Of a DNA stretch of 11,839 nt, positions 1-6,026 are shown one piece after another. Every line of letters starts with the position of its first letter. The first letter of the stretch is position 1. This DNA comes from Candidatus Saccharimonadota bacterium. Its GTDB lineage: Bacteria; Patescibacteriota; Saccharimonadia; Saccharimonadales; UBA4665. The stretch is from positions 1-11,839 of the forward strand of contig JARIHB010000188.1 of the NCBI GenBank assembly GCA_029288515.1. The letters run 5' to 3'. Made by a program: the position numbers and the translations under genes. Below the pieces are notes generated by a model. The model did no database searches. It worked only from the letters and a program-made list of their open reading frames with translations, and was not told where the DNA came from.

Positions 1-968
1 GGCACATTGAGATCCTGCAGCACTTCGGTAAATTTCTGACAGACTAGCCGGGGTGTTATTTCCAGCTCAGCGGGATCAGACTCATCGGTATGATTTATTT
101 CTACGGGTGTTTTCAGAATAGATGTAGTATTTTCAACAACAGTAGGCATGAAGACTTCCTTGGCAGCCTCGATTGGAGGCGCAAGAGGTGTTGCACTACG
201 CCGGGGAGTGGACTGCGCTGCGGCTGGCGCTGCGGGTTTCGTCTCGATTTCGACAGCGGTATTACTGTTGGTGGCTACTTCCACCGGCAACGCTTCGGCC
301 ACTGCTACTGGCTCTATTGGTGCTGCGATTTTTGCTTCGTAGTCCGCCAGCACGGCTATCTGCAGTTGCTCAGGTTCTGGGCGTAGTACTAGATGAGCCG
401 GAGCAGGTACTGGTTCGGCAGTGGTCTGTTCTGACGTCAGTTCAGGGGTAGGGAGCGTATACATGTCTTGTTTAAGGGTCGGTTCCTCTGTAACCGCCAG
501 TGTTTCAGCTGCAACCACCGGCTCATGTATTTTAGAGACGACGATTTCTTCGGTCTTTTCAATCGCCAGTGCGGTCGGCGTGGCAGGCGATGTAACAACA
601 GGCTCTGTATCCTTGGTGGGCTGTTCAATAGGGACTGCCTTCGCCAGTCGCTGTTGGCGGCCCCTTGCAGCCATTCGTTCGGCTACGCCAGCTTGGGCAA
701 ACATCTGGCCAGCCTGCTCCAGACTTAGCTTGCCTAAGGCGGGACATACACCGCGGGCCTGGTCAAGCGTCCCCTCATATATGCGGCCATTACCGTGGTC
801 GACGGTAATCACCTCCGCCTGGGGGGCTGGTCCCGGCGCGGGCGCGCTTTCGGCGGCGTCAGCTTGCGGTAGCACTGCCGGAGCAGTTACCTCCGACGCA
901 AGTAACTGCTCGGCAGGCAATGCTGCAGGCGGCGCGGCTATATCAACCTGTTGCTCCACCTCATGCAC
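1..968 (-). CDS. Low-complexity Pro/Ala/Glu/Thr-rich protein, partial (runs off left edge)
   Basis: I do not recognise this protein. Reading the minus strand from GTG at 968, the frame stays open for 322 codons to the window edge, so the C-terminus is missing. In-frame TAA at 975-977 leaves GTG (966-968) as the only common start before the first ATG, which lies deep inside. A segment at about residues 55-110 looks folded and helical (it contains RIYEGTLDQARG and LEQAGQMFAQAGVAERMAARG). The rest is dominated by Ala, Pro, Glu, Val and Thr and is probably disordered, like a linker or stalk. There is no signal peptide or membrane segment in the visible part. The GTG lies one base after the TAG of the upstream ORF, with no clear Shine-Dalgarno site. 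It is therefore either translationally coupled to that gene or the continuation of the same gene after a frameshift. Coding status is supported by length; function is unknown. Confidence 0.7.
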   Translation of the reverse strand, partial: MHEVEQQVDIAAPPAALPAEQLLASEVTAPAVLPQADAAESAPAPGPAPQAEVITVDHGNGRIYEGTLDQARGVCPALGKLSLEQAGQMFAQAGVAERMAARGRQQRLAKAVPIEQPTKDTEPVVTSPATPTALAIEKTEEIVVSKIHEPVVAAETLAVTEEPTLKQDMYTLPTPELTSEQTTAEPVPAPAHLVLRPEPEQLQIAVLADYEAKIAAPIEPVAVAEALPVEVATNSNTAVEIETKPAAPAAAQSTPRRSATPLAPPIEAAKEVFMPTVVENTTSILKTPVEINHTDESDPAELEITPRLVCQKFTEVLQDLNV

Positions 969-969
969 C

Positions 970-1305
970 CTAGCTTACGTCAGCGTTGAATCGCGGCTCA
1001 CCAAAAAAACCCTGCAGCATCATCGCTATATAGGCCCGGTCTTCGGCGTAGGTGGGGCTACCAGAGTCTGTACTCAAAAAGCCTGTCAGCGTATCTTCTG
1101 TATGCTGCCGGCTCTCTGGATTCCGGTACATATCAAGAAATTTCCCCCCGGTAATTGCCGTACCGTCAGCTCCAATAGCAGGAGAGCCATCGGGATAATT
1201 TAATGGCATATCTGCGCAATGTCCGTATCCGAAATCACTTAAAACCCGCATTTCAGTGCGGAGCGGAGCAGGTTCTGTTTCTTGGGGAGACATAGAAATA
1301 TTCAA
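970..1305 (-). CDS. Hypothetical protein, 111 aa (possible 5' part of a frameshifted gene)
   Basis: This is a soluble-looking, acidic protein with no signal peptide and no recognised domain. The 5' end can be read as TTG at 1305, preceded by AAGGA with a short 3-base gap. The alternative is ATG at 1293, with the same AAGGA about 15 bases away, which is too far. A TATAGT hexamer at 1322-1327 (minus strand) could be the -10 box of a very short leader, which slightly favours TTG. The N-terminal stretch is Pro/Glu-rich (SPQETEPAP), like the disordered N-tails of the other minus-strand genes here. The middle reads as ordinary folded sequence (GGKFLDMYRNPESRQ). It stops with TAG at 970-972, and the next frame opens at 968. 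That abrupt end just before a disordered region of another frame makes a split single gene a real alternative. Confidence 0.6.
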   Translation of the reverse strand: MNISMSPQETEPAPLRTEMRVLSDFGYGHCADMPLNYPDGSPAIGADGTAITGGKFLDMYRNPESRQHTEDTLTGFLSTDSGSPTYAEDRAYIAMMLQGFFGEPRFNADVS

Positions 1306-1384
1306 TAATCCTTATGCCTATACTATACAATACGTATCAGGCTACTAAAATACATAACAGCACAGATCATCACAAGGAGCACTC
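1306..1384. promoter_or_regulatory. Divergent promoter region between the 1305 (-) and 1385 (+) genes
   Basis: This 79-base AT-rich spacer separates two divergent genes. On the minus strand TATAGT (1322-1327) is a candidate -10 for the leftward gene. On the plus strand TATACT (1319-1324), TACAAT just downstream of it, and TAAAAT (1346-1351) are candidates for the rightward gene. The TATACTATA core reads as a -10-like element on both strands. No convincing -35 is visible for either direction. AAGGAG at 1374-1379 is the ribosome-binding site of the rightward gene. Confidence 0.35.
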
Positions 1385-1948
1385 ATGGCACGTCAACCGG
1401 CACCGGCAGCAACATTTAAGCAAGGTATGATTGCAGCGGTCGTGGCGCTGTTTGCATTACAGCTGGCAACACTGGGGCTGTTGGCTCGCAGCCATCACAA
1501 CACTCAGGTTAACGCCGACGAAACCACCCATCTTATTTATAACGAACTGGATTACGCCAACCAGCAGTTGTCACTATCGGTCCTGCCCAAGGAGAACAAG
1601 CTATATCTGCCGGAATTAAACCTGACTGTACCGTTTAGCCAGCTAAATCGCTCACTGCGTTACACCTATGAAGAGGGCACGACCGGCAATGTACGCATTA
1701 GTTCGGCTAATATGACAGACCATGCTATGCACGTCCAAAGCTGCAGCGACATGGTACGCTTGCGCATCGAAGACAAACCGGACGCCTATAGCCCGTCACA
1801 GCCCTTGTACGCTACGGTAGCTCTCAGTGACGGCCGCAACCTGCAGGTATACGCCAGCACCACCAAAGACTGTCAGCAGGCATGGCTACGGTCAGCCGTC
1901 ACACCGCAAGCCATCGCCGAACAGTTCAAAGCCGCGGCTTTGTACTAG
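1385..1948 (+). CDS. Single-pass membrane-anchored hypothetical protein, 187 aa
   Basis: The ATG at 1385 is well supported by AAGGAG (1374-1379) five bases upstream. Residues 1-13 form a short basic/polar N-tail. Residues 14-34 are an uninterrupted hydrophobic segment (MIAAVVALFALQLATLGLLA) followed by Arg35. This fits an uncleaved signal anchor with about 150 residues outside the cell. The outer part is mixed alpha/beta in appearance and has two cysteines, Cys120 and Cys163, which could form a disulfide; the only other residues of note are scattered Tyr. I know no family for it. It converges on the 1954-3240 gene: the two stop codons are only five bases apart, with no terminator hairpin between them. 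It is otherwise isolated on its strand. Function is unknown; a surface or envelope role is inferred from the anchor only. Confidence 0.85.
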   Translation: MARQPAPAATFKQGMIAAVVALFALQLATLGLLARSHHNTQVNADETTHLIYNELDYANQQLSLSVLPKENKLYLPELNLTVPFSQLNRSLRYTYEEGTTGNVRISSANMTDHAMHVQSCSDMVRLRIEDKPDAYSPSQPLYATVALSDGRNLQVYASTTKDCQQAWLRSAVTPQAIAEQFKAAALY

Positions 1949-1953
1949 CTCTT

Positions 1954-3240
1954 CTAATAGTCCAACCCGGTACCAACGGGCGCATCGGTTAAGCCGAGCG
2001 TCTCCAAGATGTACACTGCGAAGTAGTGTGCGCCTCGGGGCGTACACGGCATACCTGTCAACTTGTCATAGAGCCCGGGCCTGATGCTGTTAATCTCATC
2101 AATCACTTGTTCTTTGGCACCAATGTCAGTGACAAGCGCCTGCATGGCATGGCGCAGGCCAGGGGTGCGGTTGCACAGTAAATCAAACCCCAGAGCAGCT
2201 TTGCTAAAACTGTCATACTGCACATATGGCTGGCCCCTATCGGCAGGATTACCTGTTATATCAGCCTTGTCGGCTATGCCAAGCATATATTCCAAAGGGA
2301 GCATCAGGCGTCCGGTTTGCAGGTCCACGTAAGGTGTGTCGTAGATGCCGCATGAGAATCCAGTCGGTGGTTTATCTGGAGCAGTAGAGGCTATTATATC
2401 GTTATCGTTCCCCTCTCTCATTGCAAGCGAAGGCGAAGCTATAAGTGATGCGGCCTCCTTGCCGAAGCTGTTGGCATACCCCCACGCCAAGAGCGCGCCA
2501 TACTCCTTAAGGACTCCACCTTCCGGTCGTACGTCAACGAGATTACCGCAGGATGGCACCACTGGATCATGCAAAGGTCTGCCCAGTAGTAGCAACTCAC
2601 CCCCTCCCATAGTCACCAGCGTCCGCTTACTGGCTGCCGCAGCCAATACGCCGCCCGTCAGCGCAGCCTGCAGCATAGGATATGAGCCAAGCGTTTCAGT
2701 GCTTTCTCCGGCGCTAACTAATACACGGCCATCCCTTGTAACAGTCGGGCTACCCTCCGACGAAAAATTCCTTAGCTCTTCCTCGCCTACTACAAAAAGG
2801 CGATCGCCGGCTATCTGGTCGCCAAACGTCCTTACCAGGATCTGCTGGGCGGTATCCAGCTCTTCGCGAAACCTCTCATTCTGGATCGGCGTATGCGCAA
2901 GAAAGCTGTCCACTCTTTGGGTATCTCCGTCGAGCTCTTTCTGCGCCATCCTGGCAGCCCGACGGGCGAATCTCCCCTCAAACAGCCCGCTGCCCATGTA
3001 CAGTCTCTCATCGTGGGCGTAATGAATATGGCTCCAATGCAAGGACGGCTGCGCCGCAACGTCAGCACGCGTGCCGTTGTCTCGCTCAGCCACCACTGGC
3101 GGCCGTTCGGTGCCGGTAGGCTCGGTAGGCAGGAAGCCAGACGATGGCAGCGGGTCATGACCCTCCCGGGATGTAAAATCAGGGATGTCATAGCCGTGGA
3201 AAAATTTGTCTGGTAGGTCGTCCGGGCTCTCAAGTGACAT
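1954..3240 (-). CDS. Zincin-like family paralog with fully degenerated active site (428 aa)
   Basis: The ATG at 3240 follows a good -35/-10 pair by seven bases, so the start is fixed and the mRNA is probably leaderless. The N-terminal ~60 residues are acidic and Pro-rich, carrying the FLP tripeptide also found in the tails of two neighbours. The body follows the same order as the 6027-7268 protein: an HYA.D.R.Y segment, a helical region, a hydrophobic strand (DRLFVVGEEEL), then the site equivalent to HEGSH, which here reads TGGVL (195-199). The helix equivalent to EEMAAEHY reads AWGYANSF (252-259). All putative metal ligands are lost, so a peptidase activity is unlikely if this alignment is right. 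The C-terminal ~65 residues match the next gene upstream closely (about 29 of 66 positions by eye, sharing INxIxPGLYDxL and VGT). There is no signal peptide; cytoplasmic location is inferred. It lies 40 bases downstream of that paralog, which suggests tandem duplication. Confidence 0.88.
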   Translation of the reverse strand: MSLESPDDLPDKFFHGYDIPDFTSREGHDPLPSSGFLPTEPTGTERPPVVAERDNGTRADVAAQPSLHWSHIHYAHDERLYMGSGLFEGRFARRAARMAQKELDGDTQRVDSFLAHTPIQNERFREELDTAQQILVRTFGDQIAGDRLFVVGEEELRNFSSEGSPTVTRDGRVLVSAGESTETLGSYPMLQAALTGGVLAAAASKRTLVTMGGGELLLLGRPLHDPVVPSCGNLVDVRPEGGVLKEYGALLAWGYANSFGKEAASLIASPSLAMREGNDNDIIASTAPDKPPTGFSCGIYDTPYVDLQTGRLMLPLEYMLGIADKADITGNPADRGQPYVQYDSFSKAALGFDLLCNRTPGLRHAMQALVTDIGAKEQVIDEINSIRPGLYDKLTGMPCTPRGAHYFAVYILETLGLTDAPVGTGLDY

Positions 3241-3247
3241 ATATGGT

Positions 3248-3276
3248 ATAGTACTGCGAATATTTCAGTTTTCCAA
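3248..3276 (-). promoter_or_regulatory. Promoter of the 1954-3240 gene (leaderless)
   Basis: On the minus strand TTGGAA (3271-3276) and TACTAT (3248-3253) are separated by exactly 17 bases. The -10 ends seven bases before the ATG at 3240, so transcription should start at or next to the A of the ATG. The box sits in the 40-base gap after the upstream paralog's stop, giving this gene its own promoter even though it lies in tandem. Confidence 0.6.
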
Positions 3277-3280
3277 GGGG

Positions 3281-4543
3281 TTAGCGCAGCGTACCGACAG
3301 TTGCTTCGCTCAAACCAACGGCGCCCAAAATGCGTTTCGTGCCATAGAGGAAACCGACGGGTGTGTTGTCAATCTGGTGCAGTTCATCGTATAACCCCGG
3401 ATCGATGCCGTTGATATGGTCAGCTATCCGCTGCTCTGCATCAGGGTCGCGAATATAGTCAGCCATAGCTTGGAAAAGACCAGGTGATTGTGCGTCCATA
3501 AGGTCAACCCCCAGGGCAGCAAGGCCGGCGGGCCGGGGCTTGACGACAACCGTTCCACCCTCCGTATCGCCGCCATGAGGTGGCAGTACTGCTACTCCGC
3601 CTGCATAACGGAATGGCACATGTATTCTATTGGCCGGGCCGCTCAGATATGGTACGCCGGAAGACTCATCTGCGTACCCCAGCTGGACTCGTACTCTACC
3701 ACCGCCACCAAGACGAGTCATGACCACCTCGTCCGGCGGCACTTCCGCCGGGAGGGGTTGGCCGTGTTCCGCTACACGACGGATAGCGTAGCTGTCTGCA
3801 AATCCATCAGCCAAAAAACTGCTTCCCATGCGATCAGTGTGAACCTTATCGGTTATGGGACGGCGCAGCACGCCTCGAGGCAGTTCGTCTACGCGGTAAT
3901 CTTCGCTTTCCTTGCCCGCCTGCTCAAAAACGATAAGCCCGCTCTCATGCATACCAGCCATATACGCCCCTTCATAAAATCCGCGGCGTAACAAAAAATT
4001 TGGGCCATATAGCTGCGCCTCGGCCGGGTTAACACTCATTATTACCATGTCCGGATAACTGGGGGCATTATTGTTACCAAAGAATATATTGCTGTAGTCG
4101 TTGTGATCCAGGACTACTATCCGCGTATTATCCGCCGCGTCGCCAAAGTCCGCCGCCAGCACCGACTGGAGCGTATCCAGTTCATCAGGGTAGCGGTCGT
4201 TTACTGACGGCGTTTCGGCCAGACATACATCTCGAAAGTGGACACGTTCACGCAAGTATCTCTCGTAAAACTGTATGGCCCTATCAGCGCCGTCGTCCGG
4301 GCGGTCGCCCTCGTGCACTTCGCCGCCAGCATAATAGAACCGCCTCATACGCTCAGGATGGTAATAGTCGGCCGGCGACAAGGGCGTGTCGGCAGTTTCA
4401 GGAGGCACATCAGTCGACCGGGTAGGTAAAAATTGAGGCACCTCTAAACCGCCGGTGCCGCTGTCAGATGGCGGCCTGTCAAAACTACCGAAACCGAAAT
4501 TACCGTTGTCAGGACCTGATTTGTCACCCATTTCAAAATGCAT
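3281..4543 (-). CDS. Zincin-like family paralog with His-to-Tyr substituted site YEGAY (420 aa)
   Basis: I place the start at ATG 4543 because a TATTAT -10 lies six bases upstream; a longer frame to 4585 would be read across that promoter. The N-terminal ~60 residues are disordered (Asp/Gly/Pro/Ser-rich) with the FLP motif. Then come RRFYYAGGEVHEG, a helical region with PDELDTLQSVL, a strand (RIVVLDHNDY), and the key site YEGAY at 190-194. It aligns with HEGSH of the 6027-7268 protein: Glu is kept, both His are Tyr. Exactly 55 residues after that Glu comes Asp246 in LADGFADSY, where the relative has Glu259 in LEEMAAEHY. The Asp/Tyr set could still bind something, but a classical zinc site is not expected. 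The C-terminus (DPGLYDEL, then GLSEATVGT) closely matches the downstream neighbour. No signal peptide. Function is unknown; pseudo-enzyme is the inference. Confidence 0.88.
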   Translation of the reverse strand: MHFEMGDKSGPDNGNFGFGSFDRPPSDSGTGGLEVPQFLPTRSTDVPPETADTPLSPADYYHPERMRRFYYAGGEVHEGDRPDDGADRAIQFYERYLRERVHFRDVCLAETPSVNDRYPDELDTLQSVLAADFGDAADNTRIVVLDHNDYSNIFFGNNNAPSYPDMVIMSVNPAEAQLYGPNFLLRRGFYEGAYMAGMHESGLIVFEQAGKESEDYRVDELPRGVLRRPITDKVHTDRMGSSFLADGFADSYAIRRVAEHGQPLPAEVPPDEVVMTRLGGGGRVRVQLGYADESSGVPYLSGPANRIHVPFRYAGGVAVLPPHGGDTEGGTVVVKPRPAGLAALGVDLMDAQSPGLFQAMADYIRDPDAEQRIADHINGIDPGLYDELHQIDNTPVGFLYGTKRILGAVGLSEATVGTLR

Positions 4544-4549
4544 AGACAC

Positions 4550-4555
4550 ATAATA
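4550..4555 (-). promoter_or_regulatory. -10 element of the 3281-4543 gene (leaderless)
   Basis: TATTAT on the minus strand ends six bases before ATG 4543; an overlapping TACTAT (4553-4558) is the alternative register. The sequence GTACTAT here also precedes the 3240 and 8198 starts. I see no clear -35. Confidence 0.45.
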
Positions 4556-4619
4556 GTACAAAACGCCGACGAAGTCCTTTACCATGGGCTGGTTTGCGCT
4601 GTGTACCGGCGTGCGATAT

Positions 4620-4649
4620 TTGACCTACTAGTATATAATATGTTATAAT
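4620..4649 (+). promoter_or_regulatory. Strong extended -10 promoter of the 4657-5553 gene (leaderless)
   Basis: TTGACC (4620-4625) and a perfect TATAAT (4644-4649) are 18 bases apart, and TG one base before the -10 makes it an extended TGnTATAAT. The -10 ends seven bases before ATG 4657, which marks that ATG as the start and the mRNA as leaderless. An in-frame ATG at 4651 is too close to the -10 to be transcribed. This is the best promoter in the window. Confidence 0.75.
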
Positions 4650-4656
4650 TATGCAT

Positions 4657-5553
4657 ATGAATCGTCTCCGTTCTGCTGTAGTACATCTGGCGCATGCCGT
4701 CCGGCACCATATGGTGGTGTCCGGTATTGCGATTATGGGCGTACTGGGATGCATCGGCGGAGGCATTGCACTGGCCGCCCACCATACCGATACGCCCGTG
4801 CCTGCTGCCACCACTCACGCTGCAGCGCGCCAACAGGGCAGTGTACAGGCTGCTGAAACAGCAACGAGCAATACTTCACAAGATCCTAGTGCCAGTACGC
4901 CATCCAATGCTATTACACCAAAGACCGTCAGCCCTCGGGCGGCTATTCCGGCCAGCCAGAAACGGCTGATAATCAGTCCGGCGTCGTTTACCGTCAAGGC
5001 GGGGGCATCATACAACGGCATCACCATGAAGAGTGACGACGGCAAAGGTGTAAACATGCCCATGGTCGGCTCCGGCCCGCAGGGCATCTTTACCAATTTC
5101 CCTGCCGGCCCGGCCAAGGCCTCCTGGGGTGGCAACATCATGGCTATGAACACCGTCCAGCCCGGCACCTACACGGTGACGTTCAAGGCTCAGACCGACC
5201 GTACTGACTGGTACAGTGGGACAGTAACTATTACAATCCTGCCGACGGGCACAGCTTCGGTTGCAGTACAACAGACAGGCTATGATGCTGCGTCGGACGC
5301 CATGATCTTCAGTGTTAAGTTGAACCGGCAAAATGGATATACATTAGCGGTCGACCGCTGGTTTGCCATCGACATTGGCAATACGCTGGAATGCCCTTTC
5401 AGCGAAATCGGTCCGGATACCTACGAGGTGCTTTGCTACCATGCCCAGGGCGCCAGGCCAGCTACCGGCAGGCTCGACGTAAACATCTTTATGGCCAACA
5501 ATGGCCCGGTATTTTCCGGCAGTACCTCATTTACCCTGCCGCCAAAACAGTAG
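4657..5553 (+). CDS. Membrane-anchored surface protein with Ig-like domain, 298 aa
   Basis: The start is set by the promoter seven bases upstream. The N-terminus is basic (Arg3, Arg5, Arg16), followed by a hydrophobic anchor at about residues 19-41 (MVVSGIAIMGVLGCIGGGIALAA). Residues ~42-100 are a Ser/Thr/Ala/Pro-rich spacer, as in wall-spanning linkers. Residues ~101-195 have the alternating strand pattern and closing GTYTVTFKAQ...GTVTITILP typical of bacterial Ig-like (Big) folds. Residues ~196-298 form a second beta-rich domain with Cys246 and Cys260, a possible short-loop disulfide. By family analogy such proteins display adhesive or structural domains outside the cell; the ligand here is unknown. 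No LPxTG sorting signal is present. A Cys32 inside the hydrophobic segment is a poor lipobox because the hydrophobic run continues beyond it. It is transcribed alone, divergent from the 3281-4543 gene; no terminator hairpin follows. Confidence 0.88.
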   Translation: MNRLRSAVVHLAHAVRHHMVVSGIAIMGVLGCIGGGIALAAHHTDTPVPAATTHAAARQQGSVQAAETATSNTSQDPSASTPSNAITPKTVSPRAAIPASQKRLIISPASFTVKAGASYNGITMKSDDGKGVNMPMVGSGPQGIFTNFPAGPAKASWGGNIMAMNTVQPGTYTVTFKAQTDRTDWYSGTVTITILPTGTASVAVQQTGYDAASDAMIFSVKLNRQNGYTLAVDRWFAIDIGNTLECPFSEIGPDTYEVLCYHAQGARPATGRLDVNIFMANNGPVFSGSTSFTLPPKQ

Positions 5554-5824
5554 AAAATATCACAAGCAGCGGCTTGCATAAAGCGCTATAATACAAGGTA
5601 GCTATGGGAGCATGCGGCGCAGGCTGTATAGCACCCAGGCTTTACGTAAAGCACTTTTGGCAATCACACTTCGGTCCCTGTGCGCCTCATATACACTCAG
5701 CTTTATCTGTAGAAGACGCCGGGACGGTGGCAAACTTCACAACAGACAGCTTCTTACCCTCAAACCCGTTCAACTGCATGAAGATGCCAGTTGTTTTTTA
5801 GTAACCCGCAAAGAGGATATGTAT
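5554..5824. other. 271-base spacer with an orphan -10 and a 14-bp palindrome
   Basis: A perfect TATAAT lies at 5587-5592 on the plus strand, without a properly spaced -35. It could drive a transcript starting near 5600. Two short frames open there: 5604-5801, preceded by AAGG five bases upstream, and 5612, which reads into the 5825 ORF. Their products are Arg/Cys/Leu-rich and do not look like real proteins. A perfect 14-base palindrome, GCTTTACGTAAAGC, spans 5639-5652 and might be an operator or a chance match. A GCAT-gaag-ATGC hairpin followed by a T-run near 5776-5800 is weak. I see no confident gene; a 5' untranslated leader or a small RNA is possible. Confidence 0.35.
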
Positions 5825-6001
5825 ATGCAGGCAAAACGCGCAATCAATTGGGCTGACTATGAAGAAACACCTATCACACCATCTACCAGTTCACTCGTAA
5901 CTGGCGTAAACGAACACATGCTATCAGGGAGGCTTGCCGCCTTCATGCGTACCAGAAAGGTCAAACCGTTTGGCACGCCTTTTCTGCGGCGAGTAAGGTA
6001 A
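5825..6001 (+). CDS. Small hypothetical protein, 58 aa
   Basis: The ATG at 5825 has AGAGG (5812-5816) eight bases upstream; ATG 5819 in the same frame is too close to that site. The peptide begins MQAKRAINWADYEETP, has a Ser/Thr-rich middle and ends with a strongly basic tail (RTRKVKPFGTPFLRRVR). It has no membrane segment and no cysteines. The composition is plausible for a small nucleic-acid or membrane-surface binding peptide, but no function can be assigned. The frame extends upstream to 5612 with much less protein-like sequence, so I did not use that start. The stop TAA lies inside a perfect 12-base tandem duplication. It converges on the 6027-7268 gene with 25 bases between them. Confidence 0.45.
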   Translation: MQAKRAINWADYEETPITPSTSSLVTGVNEHMLSGRLAAFMRTRKVKPFGTPFLRRVR

Positions 6002-6013
6002 CGAGTAAGGTAA
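5990..6013. repeat. Perfect tandem 12-bp duplication across a stop codon
   Basis: The 12-mer CGAGTAAGGTAA occurs twice, back to back (5990-6001 and 6002-6013). The TAA of the 58-aa ORF is the end of the first copy. AAACCGTTT also occurs twice nearby, at 5963-5971 and 6012-6020. This looks like a recent slippage duplication at the 3' end of the gene and does not change the product. Confidence 0.9.
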
Positions 6014-6026
6014 ACCGTTTCCCCTC

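Noticed and set aside
964..980. Programmed +1 frameshift joining the first two minus-strand frames
   Set aside because: The only codon in which the shift could occur is AGC before TAG, which is not a known slippery codon, and no stimulatory element is evident.
421..1203. Long plus-strand frame of 260 codons
   Set aside because: It lies opposite the left-edge minus-strand gene, has Ser/Ala/Cys-rich composition without domain character, and lacks a ribosome site; it is an antisense shadow of the Ala/Pro/Glu-rich frame.
2345..3022. Plus-strand frame of 225 codons opposite the 1954-3240 gene
   Set aside because: The composition is Ser/Pro/Leu-rich as expected for antisense of a coding frame; the minus-strand gene has a promoter, paralogs and motifs.
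4544..4585. Longer N-terminus for the 3281-4543 gene
   Set aside because: The extra 14 codons overlap the -10 element and would not be on the transcript.
4745..4755. Lipobox (VLGC) in the 4657-5553 protein
   Set aside because: The hydrophobic segment continues for ~9 residues after the Cys, which fits a membrane anchor better than a cleaved lipoprotein signal.
5776..5800. Hairpin GCAT-gaag-ATGC followed by a T-run
   Set aside because: The 4-bp stem is too weak and is separated from the T-run; not called a terminator.
5612..5824. N-terminal extension of the 58-aa ORF to 129 aa
   Set aside because: The extra residues are Arg/Leu/Cys-rich and not protein-like, whereas ATG 5825 has a proper ribosome site. 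Not fully excluded, since the N-terminus faintly resembles a signal segment.
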